From CAZMCH01 sp964564735 (GTDB lineage: Bacteria; Poribacteria; DTPJ01): a stretch of DNA of 50,693 nucleotides. The position numbers were made by a program, and so were the translations under genes. Each line of letters starts with the position of its first letter. Position 1 is the stretch's first letter. The DNA is taken from assembly GCA_964564735.1 (NCBI GenBank), contig CAZMCH010000022.1, positions 1-50,693 of the forward strand. The letters are read 5' to 3'. Shown here one piece after another: positions 9,380 to 17,226 of the stretch. Below the pieces are notes generated by a model. That model worked only from the letters and a program-made list of their open reading frames with translations, made no database searches and was not told the origin of the DNA.

Positions 9380-9463
9380 GTTTTTTGTTGATCTGTCTGT
9401 TAAATTATGGTAAAATAAAATTGGAATTATTTTAGTTTTGACCTACCATTTTGGGGACAACAA

Positions 9464-11734
9464 ATGAAACGTCTTACATTTTTTGTCATCCTTATAGCTT
9501 TATTTTTAGCTTTTGGTGTATGTTATGCCCAACAAACGAAAGGCATGAAGCGACCAGCAAATCAGCTTGAATTACCAGAAATCGTATACAGAAAAGGTTG
9601 GGCATTGGTGATCGGGATCGATAAATATCCATATATACCACAGGCTCAACTCAATTATTCTGTTGCAGATGCAGAGGCAGTCGTTCGTCTCCTCATTGAT
9701 AAGCTAGGGTTTGAAAAAAATGATATATTCCTGCTCAAAAATGATCAAGCGACTAAAAGCAAAATAAAAGAAATATTACATTCATTTGCTAATCCCAATA
9801 TGGTTGACAAAAACGATTGTCTTTTAGTTTACTTTTCTGGTCACGGTCAAACGGTTCCGCTTCCCAGAGGAGCAGGTGAGATGGGTTTTCTTATCCCTTA
9901 CGATGCAAAGATCGAAAGTTTAACCAAAGAACCTAATCCTGCTGAATACATGCAATATTGTATTGCTATGAATGAGCTTAACGAAATCTCAAAGACAATA
10001 CCTGCCAAACATATTATCTTTATTATAGATGCTTGTTACAGTGGACTCAGTTTAAGTTCCTATGGGAGAGGCTTCCCTACCAATATACCCGGTTATTTAT
10101 CCAAAGTCGCAAAGACAGAAACCCAACAAATGATAACTGCTGGTGGTAAAGGTGAGGAATCAGAAGAACGAACTGATCTTGGTCATGGTGTATTCACATA
10201 TAAATTATTAAAGGGTTTGAATGACGAATTAGCTGATGCAAATAATGACGGAATTATAACAGGAACAGAACTGTCAACATATCTGACCGAGTCCGTTAGG
10301 CAGATGACTAATGGCAAACAAAACCCTAGATTTGGCAGATACGAGGAAGGCGAATTTCTTTTTATACCTCAAAAATCAGAACCATTAGTTGGAAAGCTAA
10401 AAATACAATTAGACCCGACTGATGCACTTGCAACAATCAAATCAGTTGATTTAAGCCCTGAAAAGTCATTCTGCATGTCCGAAGGAGAGATAGAGTTACC
10501 TATTGGAACATATAGCATTGTTGCAGAAAAAGACGGCTATGAAAAAGCAAATAAAGATCAAATAAAGATCATAAAAGGCTCATCCACAACTGTAAAGCTA
10601 ATATTAAAGCAAAAACCTTCAATGACCGCTACCATTGATGGTCGTTATTTGCCAAAAGGAACGAAAACTTATATTGATAATGTCTTAGTTGAATTGCCAT
10701 ATAAAATGCCATCAGGAAGCTATAATTTCCGTTTTGAAAGAGATGGATATAATTCCGTTGACTCAACAGAAACATTAAAAGCAGGGCAGACATTCTCACC
10801 AAATCCAAAATGGGTTGTTTTATCTCCTCCTATAAAAACAAATGGATCACTTCAGGTTAAAATAACTCCCATCGATGCCAGTATCTCAGTAACCTCATTT
10901 GATACAGGAAAAAGCTATGATGTTGGTTCTAATGGTGAAATAGACCTACCACCCGGAAGCTATACTGTAATAGCAAAAAGAGATGGTTATATGAGTGAAG
11001 TAAAGGAGTTTAGCGTTATTGCAGGCAAGCAGACCTCATTAGCTCTTACCATGAGACCAAAACAACAAGATCAAGCCCTTGCAACGATACAGGCAGAAAG
11101 ATTGCCTTTTGATGCGCGTGTGTTTGTCAATGGTTCGTCTGTTACATTACCGCATCTTGTCATGCCCGGAACTTATGGAATAAGAATTGTGCGAAATGGC
11201 TATAAACCCTATGATAAAAGGGAAAATTTATCATCAGGACAAGTCCTAAATCTTAGCCCTTTATGGATACCAGAAACAACAAAAACAGGTCTTTCACCTG
11301 CTTTGGCTATGGGCGCTTCCGCAGTTGTCCCTGGTCTGGGACAGCATTTGCAAGGACAAAAAACTCGTGGAATCGCTTATGAAGCAATAATTGCTGGTGT
11401 AGGCATATATGCTTTGATTGCCACAATTCAACACAATAGCACGTTGGATGATTATGAAGCAATTCATAATGAATTAGAAAGTAAATCAAAAATTGGAACA
11501 TATATGAATTCAGATATTAAAGAACTTATTGAACAACAAAATAAGGCTTATGATAAAGCAACTTCTGCCAAAAGCATGGCTCTTGTTGCGCAAGTATTAT
11601 TAGGCGTTGCTTGGGGAGTTAATGCCATAGACGCAGGATTTTTGACAAAACCTAATCCGACCAGTAGTGGTTTTGCATTGGAAATAAGACCAATTAATGA
11701 CGGTTCAATGATTATTGCTCGTTCATCCTTTTAG
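9464..11734 (+). CDS. Secreted caspase-like (peptidase C14) protein with PEGA repeats and C-terminal membrane segment
   Basis: A 756-residue protein. Signal peptide at 1-22. Caspase-like fold at about 44-290, with the catalytic dyad His127 (YFSGHGQ) and Cys191 (IIDACYSG). A Ca-binding EF-hand-like loop, DANNDGIITGTEL, lies near residue 260, as in several bacterial metacaspase-type proteins. Four PEGA-like beta repeats run from about 305 to 605, each ending in a GSY/GTY...KDGY/RDGY/RNGY turn. The C-terminal part (about 610-720) has a PGLGQHLQGQ motif between two hydrophobic helices, like TM2/DUF5683 proteins, so the protein is probably membrane-tethered with the caspase outside the cytoplasm. 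It is followed after 16 bases by the TolB-like lipoprotein, likely one operon. The proteolytic target is unknown. Confidence 0.85.
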   Translation: MKRLTFFVILIALFLAFGVCYAQQTKGMKRPANQLELPEIVYRKGWALVIGIDKYPYIPQAQLNYSVADAEAVVRLLIDKLGFEKNDIFLLKNDQATKSKIKEILHSFANPNMVDKNDCLLVYFSGHGQTVPLPRGAGEMGFLIPYDAKIESLTKEPNPAEYMQYCIAMNELNEISKTIPAKHIIFIIDACYSGLSLSSYGRGFPTNIPGYLSKVAKTETQQMITAGGKGEESEERTDLGHGVFTYKLLKGLNDELADANNDGIITGTELSTYLTESVRQMTNGKQNPRFGRYEEGEFLFIPQKSEPLVGKLKIQLDPTDALATIKSVDLSPEKSFCMSEGEIELPIGTYSIVAEKDGYEKANKDQIKIIKGSSTTVKLILKQKPSMTATIDGRYLPKGTKTYIDNVLVELPYKMPSGSYNFRFERDGYNSVDSTETLKAGQTFSPNPKWVVLSPPIKTNGSLQVKITPIDASISVTSFDTGKSYDVGSNGEIDLPPGSYTVIAKRDGYMSEVKEFSVIAGKQTSLALTMRPKQQDQALATIQAERLPFDARVFVNGSSVTLPHLVMPGTYGIRIVRNGYKPYDKRENLSSGQVLNLSPLWIPETTKTGLSPALAMGASAVVPGLGQHLQGQKTRGIAYEAIIAGVGIYALIATIQHNSTLDDYEAIHNELESKSKIGTYMNSDIKELIEQQNKAYDKATSAKSMALVAQVLLGVAWGVNAIDAGFLTKPNPTSSGFALEIRPINDGSMIIARSSF

Positions 11735-11750
11735 CTGGAGAGATCAACTG

Positions 11751-12839
11751 ATGTTTCAAAAATATTATCTCACAATATTAGCTATTATATTATTCTCTTT
11801 TGCTTTTGCTATTGGATGCACAAGGGATATTCCAAACAGGATCACTGATGCTGATTTTCCCATTCCACCTACACCAAAAATAGTGAGTTCAACCCTTAAA
11901 AGCAATATGGAAGTAAGTTCGGATTATATAATCTCTATGACTTTCAATAATTCTATGAAATCCGTTAATATTGCTGTATCTGGTGTTAATGGAAAAACGA
12001 TTCTCGGCTTAAATAATACTTCCGCAACTTTTGAACCATCATCAAAAATATCTGATGGTTCACATACTTTATTAGTAACAGGCATAGATCAATATGGGCA
12101 GGAATTATCGGAAGGACCTATTACTTTTTACGTAAAAAGCGGTAGCAGTTCAAATGGTGGCACAACAACTAATGCTTATCCATCTTCATTTATTGCTTTC
12201 TCATCAAACAGAGATGGCGACTATGAGATATATGTAATGAAGGCAGATGGCTCAAACGTTAAACCATTAACAAATAATTTTTCACAAGATACCCAACCTG
12301 CTTGGTCTCTTGATGGTAGATTCATTGCTTTTGCATCGGATCGGGACGGTCTTAATATGTGGAACTCTGACATATTTATTATGAAAAGCGATAGCTCTTC
12401 TCAAATCAATATAACCAACACGCCCGGCATTAATGAATCTAATCCCTGTTGGTCATGGGACGGAGAATTAATATGCTTTTTAACAGATATTGATGGATTT
12501 TTGGATTATTATGTTATTAATCTTAATAAATACTTTATGAGACCTATGGAAGAAAATGAAACATTTGATTTTTATTATCCGTGGGTTTTTGATGAAAAGT
12601 TTTTGACATGGGACGATTCAGGAAAATCCGATATTTATCTGAACGGTGTTACAAATTTAACCAACAATTTTGCAAATGATGTTTGGGGTTCATGGGCTCC
12701 TGATGGAAAAAAGATCACATTCTCTACTAATCGTGATTCTAATTATGAAATTTATATAATGAATTTTGATGGTTCTAAACCAACAAGATTAACTAATAAT
12801 ATATACGATGATATTCAGCCATTTTGGTCGCCATTTTGA
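11751..12839 (+). CDS. TolB/WD40-like (PD40) beta-propeller lipoprotein
   Basis: A 362-residue protein starting at ATG 11751 behind GGAG (11737-11740). The hydrophobic signal ends in FAIGC, a slightly atypical lipobox (Ala at -3), so it is probably a lipoprotein. Residues 45-125 form an Ig-like domain (SSTLKSNMEVSSDY). The rest is a propeller with PD40 blades: IAFSSNRDGDYEIYVMKADG, IAFASDRDG...DIFIMKSD and ITFSTNRDSNYEIYIMNFDG, interleaved with PAWSLDG and GSWAPDG. Such propellers bind proteins or glycans at the envelope. It is probably co-transcribed with the caspase gene. Its stop lies two bases from the convergent sugar kinase stop, leaving no room for a separate terminator. Confidence 0.82.
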   Translation: MFQKYYLTILAIILFSFAFAIGCTRDIPNRITDADFPIPPTPKIVSSTLKSNMEVSSDYIISMTFNNSMKSVNIAVSGVNGKTILGLNNTSATFEPSSKISDGSHTLLVTGIDQYGQELSEGPITFYVKSGSSSNGGTTTNAYPSSFIAFSSNRDGDYEIYVMKADGSNVKPLTNNFSQDTQPAWSLDGRFIAFASDRDGLNMWNSDIFIMKSDSSSQINITNTPGINESNPCWSWDGELICFLTDIDGFLDYYVINLNKYFMRPMEENETFDFYYPWVFDEKFLTWDDSGKSDIYLNGVTNLTNNFANDVWGSWAPDGKKITFSTNRDSNYEIYIMNFDGSKPTRLTNNIYDDIQPFWSPF

Positions 12840-12841
12840 GA

Positions 12842-14305
12842 TTAGCTCATATTTGTAAGATATAATTTCTCATAGACGTTTTTATATATTACAGTATTTT
12901 CCTTTTTGGGAACTATAATTTCTGGCTTATATTTAACCATTTTACACGCCTCTTTCATATCTGAATAATGTTTCAATCCAACGCCTGCAATAAGACTAGC
13001 CCCTAATGATGCTTGCTCATGACAGATCGTCAATTTTAATTCTTTATCAAATATATCAGACGCTATTTGCGACCATAATTCAGATGAGAATCCACCACCA
13101 GCACCCACCAAAGGCACATTATCAGATTCATCTTTAAGATTTTCGTAGAAATGGTATAACTCGAATATGACGCCTTCCATTATCGCCCTTGTCAGATGTG
13201 AATAATTATGATGATGTGTAAGCCCGATAAAACTTGCTCTTAAATCAGGTTTTGCCCTTGTTCCGCTAAGATATGGTATAAATGCCAGACCATCAGCACC
13301 AGCGGAAACTTCACTTGCAACCCTTGACATTTCCTTAAATACGCTGATTTCAGATGGGTTTATCCCATACATTTTAATACAACCTTCTGCAATCATACGC
13401 CACCAGTTTAGCGACGCCCCGCCAGATAAACCTGCACCTAGAAGAGAATACCCACGTTCAGGAAAACAAAACGCAATAGTATCACCTTTTTTGATATACG
13501 TATTACTTACCCTTGATACTTGACTCCCTGTTCCTATATTCAACAAAAATCCATCTGTTGAATCGCAAATTCCACTTCCGATCATGCTAATAGGCTGATC
13601 TCCGCCACCAATTGTTACAGGAGTTCCTTTTTTTAATCCAGTAGCTTCAGCAGTTGCACTAGATATTCCACCATCAAAATCAATGGCAGATGTTACTTTT
13701 GGGAAAATGTCCTTTGATAAATCTAGTTTTTCTATCAAACTGTAATTCCAATTACCTACTTGGGTATCAAAGAAACCAGAACTTGAGCCGTTAGAATGAT
13801 CAGTCTTAAAAGTCTTTTCGCCAGTTAATTCCTGTCTGAGCCAATCCGTAGGTAATAGAGCATGACCGATATTCATGTTAGAATGACGTAAAATATGGTA
13901 TATAGTCAATCCCAAAAATCCTGTCGCAATCCCACATCCGCTTTTATTGACATCATCACCGCCAATATGCGAAACTTCATCAAGAAAATCTTTATTACAC
14001 CGATCATCTTCCCACGTGATTATATTGCTTATTGCTTCACCAGATTTATCATACAATACTACTCCGTGCATCTGACCCGAAAGTCCGATACATTTTATCA
14101 AATCAGTCCCGATCTCCCCATTGCTGATGGCTTCTCTTATTGACTCAACAACCATTTTCCAGACATGGTTACGATCTTGCTCTGCAGACGTGCCTTGAAT
14201 ATAGCCATATCCTTTTTGCCCTAAGCCTTTTATTTTTCCATTTTCAAGGTCTAATATTAATGATTTTACGCTATTTGTTCCCAAATCAATGCCTAGTGAA
14301 TACAT
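12842..14305 (-). CDS. FGGY-family carbohydrate kinase (xylulokinase-like)
   Basis: A 487-residue kinase of normal family length. The ATP-binding start LGIDLGTNSVK is at 4-14, GLSGQMHGVV at 74-83 is typical of xylulokinases, the catalytic base lies in GGGDQP (Asp236), and the second phosphate region GAGGGFSS is near 387. It phosphorylates a pentulose or related ketose with ATP in the cytosol. Xylulose is the best guess from GLSGQMHG, but no xylose isomerase or transporter is next to it, so the substrate is open. The ATG at 14305 has only a weak GAGGG-like site. It is convergent with the TolB lipoprotein and 129 bases downstream of the aldo/keto reductase. Confidence 0.88.
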   Translation of the reverse strand: MYSLGIDLGTNSVKSLILDLENGKIKGLGQKGYGYIQGTSAEQDRNHVWKMVVESIREAISNGEIGTDLIKCIGLSGQMHGVVLYDKSGEAISNIITWEDDRCNKDFLDEVSHIGGDDVNKSGCGIATGFLGLTIYHILRHSNMNIGHALLPTDWLRQELTGEKTFKTDHSNGSSSGFFDTQVGNWNYSLIEKLDLSKDIFPKVTSAIDFDGGISSATAEATGLKKGTPVTIGGGDQPISMIGSGICDSTDGFLLNIGTGSQVSRVSNTYIKKGDTIAFCFPERGYSLLGAGLSGGASLNWWRMIAEGCIKMYGINPSEISVFKEMSRVASEVSAGADGLAFIPYLSGTRAKPDLRASFIGLTHHHNYSHLTRAIMEGVIFELYHFYENLKDESDNVPLVGAGGGFSSELWSQIASDIFDKELKLTICHEQASLGASLIAGVGLKHYSDMKEACKMVKYKPEIIVPKKENTVIYKNVYEKLYLTNMS

Positions 14306-14434
14306 TATTTTTCCCTCGTTTTTATCCTATAATATCATCATATTTAATAGTACATCAATAATCCATAGAACAGTGCCACTAGCAACTTGATTGCCAGTGT
14401 TAATTCACTAGCAATTACGGAAAAATAATATTAT

Positions 14435-15427
14435 TTACCTTGCATGTCCCGGACCGCCATAAAATTTACGTCCAAATGGCAAACCAAATGGTTCTTCGTA
14501 GGGTCTGAAAGGCACCATATCAGCGATCTTTTTTAGCTCAGCCAATATTTCGTCAGGTAAGCAACCTTTATTGATGGAGTTCACATTTTGTTCAACTTCC
14601 TCAACAGACCTTGCACCCATAAGTAATATGGAAACATAAGGGCTAGATAGCACCATGCGAATACCCGCTTCGGGCAATGAAAGGTTAATCTCATCAAGAT
14701 AGGAATAAAGGCGTTTATATTGATCTTGTCTAGGTGGACTCAGCCACCATGCCCCTGTCTCAATCTCTGCATACCTTCGGGCAAGCGCGCCTTGTTGAAG
14801 TGGAGAACCGATTACAACACCCATGTTTTGTTTTTTTGCTTCTGGAAAAATCGCAATCTCTGCTTCACGCCAGAGAAGGCTATAATTAAATGCAGTCAGG
14901 ACGACATCAAAATTACCTGTTGCCATTATTTTTGGTAACTGATATGCGGTAGTTCCACCAAGACCAGTAAATCTTATAATTTTTTCATCTTTGAGTTCTT
15001 CAAGCAATTCTAGGGCAGGGGCGTGGAAATTATCATAATCCGTCCACCAATCGTATTGCCCCGGTCTATCAGGCTCATGGATCATAAGTATATCGAGATA
15101 ATCGAGTTTTAATAATTTTAGGCTTTCGTCAACGGATCGTCTTAAAGCATCTTTATCTTTTGGATTAAATGGTTGTGGTCGTCCACCAATCTTGGTTGAT
15201 ATATAATATGAATCTCGTGGAACGCCTTCTAATGCTATTCCAAGCACTTCCTCGCTGTCAGCATAGGTCGGTGCAGAATCAACATAATTTACGCCAAGTT
15301 CTAAAGCGCGCCTGACTGCTTTACATGCCTCGTCACGTCCTTTTCCACCAATATTAGAAACAAATAATCCTCCCATTCCCAAAACACTAACTGCAAGACC
15401 TGTTCTGCCAAGAATCCGCTTTTCCAT
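14435..15427 (-). CDS. Aldo/keto reductase
   Basis: A 330-residue NADPH-dependent reductase. The catalytic tetrad is intact: Asp50 and Tyr55 (VDSAPTYADSE), Lys79 (STKIGG) and His117 (ILMIHEPD). The GLG-type start and the ELGVNYVD strand fit the family, in the branch often annotated as L-fucose or galactose dehydrogenase-like. The frame opens at a TTG at 15457, but ATG 15427 is preceded by AAGGAG and begins MEKRILGRTGL, the canonical start. It reduces or oxidises a sugar aldehyde or lactol; the substrate is unknown. It lies between the nitrilase and the sugar kinase on the same strand, suggesting a shared carbohydrate pathway. Confidence 0.9.
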   Translation of the reverse strand: MEKRILGRTGLAVSVLGMGGLFVSNIGGKGRDEACKAVRRALELGVNYVDSAPTYADSEEVLGIALEGVPRDSYYISTKIGGRPQPFNPKDKDALRRSVDESLKLLKLDYLDILMIHEPDRPGQYDWWTDYDNFHAPALELLEELKDEKIIRFTGLGGTTAYQLPKIMATGNFDVVLTAFNYSLLWREAEIAIFPEAKKQNMGVVIGSPLQQGALARRYAEIETGAWWLSPPRQDQYKRLYSYLDEINLSLPEAGIRMVLSSPYVSILLMGARSVEEVEQNVNSINKGCLPDEILAELKKIADMVPFRPYEEPFGLPFGRKFYGGPGHAR

Positions 15428-15478
15428 AAATTCTCTTCTCTCCTTGTGCTTGACCAAATTAATATTTTATAAACATTA

Positions 15479-16762
15479 TCAATATGTAGGTTTCTTTGGG
15501 TATTCCAATAGTGGACTATAAGTATGCGTCATGCGGTGTCGTGGACCGATTGAACGCCAATAGCCAACCCAATCAAGTTCCTCTCGTTTGTTTAGATCAA
15601 CTTCTGCCCAGAAAACACCCTCTTTTCCATTATTTGATGCAAGTATCCTGCCTATTGGGTCAATTATAAGGCTGTTTCCGTCATAAACAGAAGGCACCAT
15701 ATAAACGCCGTTATCTCTAGCTCTAACACGAAAGACTGTTTCTCCGTCAGCTATGCCATCATGATCGGGCAATGTGTTCCCCCAAGTTGGTGCAAATATA
15801 ATCTCTGCACCATTTAGGGCAAATATCTCCTCTGGTTCAGAGAAAAACCAATCATAGCATATTTGCATGGCAACAATTCCAAAATCAGTCTGAAAAACAG
15901 GATATTCATGTCCGGGTGTAATGCCCCATTTCCATTCTTCACGTGGAAGATGGACTTTTCTATATTTACCCGCAACTTTGCCCTCTCTATCCAATAAGAC
16001 AGCGGTATTATATATAATATCTCCATCAAGTTCAGATAATCCAGCGACAACCCAGATTTTATTTTTTCTTGCGGAATCACCTAAAATATCTGTATCATGT
16101 CCGGGAATTGGATAAGCACAATCGAAAGCGTTAGCAGACGTGCCGATCATTGTTATCGCTTCGCCAAGACAGACTATATCAAGCCCAAGTTTTCCCGCTT
16201 CGTCAATTTTTTCACACCATAGCCTAAGATTATTTTCGGGAGTGCTATTTGATGGGCGAAAAAATACAGTCCCGATCTTGACTTTTCGTGGAAGAATAGG
16301 ATCTGTTTCGTTTATACTTGCGTTTTTCCATACCACCGATCCACCATCAAGCCATTTTACATCAAGCGAGATCACAACACCATTAGCTTCGTCTGGTGCA
16401 ACTATCACATCATCAAACCTTGCATTATCGCCATCAATTATGGGTCCACGAATGAGCATCCCTGCATAATGAATTGGTGCGCCGTCATTCGTCCATGTAA
16501 GTCTAACAAAGATCGTCCTATATGGATATGGAACATCCTTTATCTTGCAGTCAACCTTGATGGCATAAGAGAAGCCACCTTTAATACCCTTTGTTTCCTG
16601 ATAGATTCCGCCAACTGCATAGGGTTTGTCGGGAGATTCAACGAGTATTCCATCAGGCGTTTCATTGAAAGAACAGGTTGTTTTTGGAACTATCGGATTC
16701 CAGATAGACCAACTTTCCATCGATTTAAGATCATAATTTATATCTAATTTATCAGTTTTCAT
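15479..16762 (-). CDS. Carbon-nitrogen hydrolase (nitrilase superfamily) with N-terminal beta domain
   Basis: A 427-residue protein, longer than the usual 270-300. Residues 1-160 form an extra domain rich in beta strands and aromatic residues, possibly ligand-binding. Residues 161-415 are a nitrilase-superfamily domain with the complete triad Glu201 (CLGEAI), Lys269 (YRKVHLP) and Cys302 (MQICYDW). These enzymes hydrolyse amides, carbamoyl groups or nitriles. The start codon overlaps the stop of the upstream ceramidase-like gene by four bases (ATGA), indicating translational coupling. The pairing of an amidase with a (broken) ceramidase-family gene is notable, since both families cleave amide bonds. 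Confidence 0.87.
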   Translation of the reverse strand: MKTDKLDINYDLKSMESWSIWNPIVPKTTCSFNETPDGILVESPDKPYAVGGIYQETKGIKGGFSYAIKVDCKIKDVPYPYRTIFVRLTWTNDGAPIHYAGMLIRGPIIDGDNARFDDVIVAPDEANGVVISLDVKWLDGGSVVWKNASINETDPILPRKVKIGTVFFRPSNSTPENNLRLWCEKIDEAGKLGLDIVCLGEAITMIGTSANAFDCAYPIPGHDTDILGDSARKNKIWVVAGLSELDGDIIYNTAVLLDREGKVAGKYRKVHLPREEWKWGITPGHEYPVFQTDFGIVAMQICYDWFFSEPEEIFALNGAEIIFAPTWGNTLPDHDGIADGETVFRVRARDNGVYMVPSVYDGNSLIIDPIGRILASNNGKEGVFWAEVDLNKREELDWVGYWRSIGPRHRMTHTYSPLLEYPKKPTY

Positions 16763-17202
16763 TTTTCATTCCTTGTAATATATAATTTTTCCAATAACTC
16801 AACAGCTTTATCTGCCATCACTTCACCGACTCCCGGTAGAAATCCTCTTGATAATGCAGAGCGCACCTCATAGCCCTTGTGGTCAAATTGCTTCATGGCG
16901 TCTGCTGGAACATCTTTCATGTTTTCGTCAAATGCCTTTTTGGTTGGAATGTAGCCAACCCAGCCGTTTGCAAGTTCTGAAACGAATGTCCGCTTGAATG
17001 GAGAATGCTTTTTAATATCAAGCTGGAGTTCTACAAAATATTCCGCTGGTATGCTTACAAAGCCTACATCAAATATCATCGCTTTTGCGAAAAGGTCATC
17101 ATGAACCGCTGTAGCCTGCCTTTCATGGAAATATCCCGCCATAAATGCGCCTATTTCGGGTGTTATCTTGGAAGCACCAAAGCCCATTTTGATAGCTGAC
17201 AT
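16759..17202 (-). pseudogene. Neutral ceramidase-family protein with a large in-frame internal deletion
   Basis: A 147-residue open frame joins two ends of a family normally over 400 residues. Residues 1-45 match the N-terminus of neutral/alkaline ceramidase-like proteins (GFGASKITPEIGAFMAGY, then DDLFAKAMIFD). Residues 46-140 match the C-terminal end (SIPAEYFVEL, SPFKRTFVSELANGWVGYIP, LPGVGEV). The middle, which carries the zinc ligands and the nucleophilic serine, is absent, so hydrolase activity is not expected. The ATG is preceded by GGAGG, the frame is intact, and the stop overlaps the next start (ATGA), so it is probably still translated. It could be a true deletion derivative or a collapse in sequence assembly. 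I label it a pseudogene because the active site is missing. Confidence 0.7.
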
Positions 17203-17226
17203 TTTGATATCCTCCGTTTTATTTTT

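Noticed and set aside
14373..14402. CACTAGCAA repeated twice with an imperfect inverted copy between
   Set aside because: Short and imperfect, in a small gap; cannot be distinguished from chance in AT-rich DNA.
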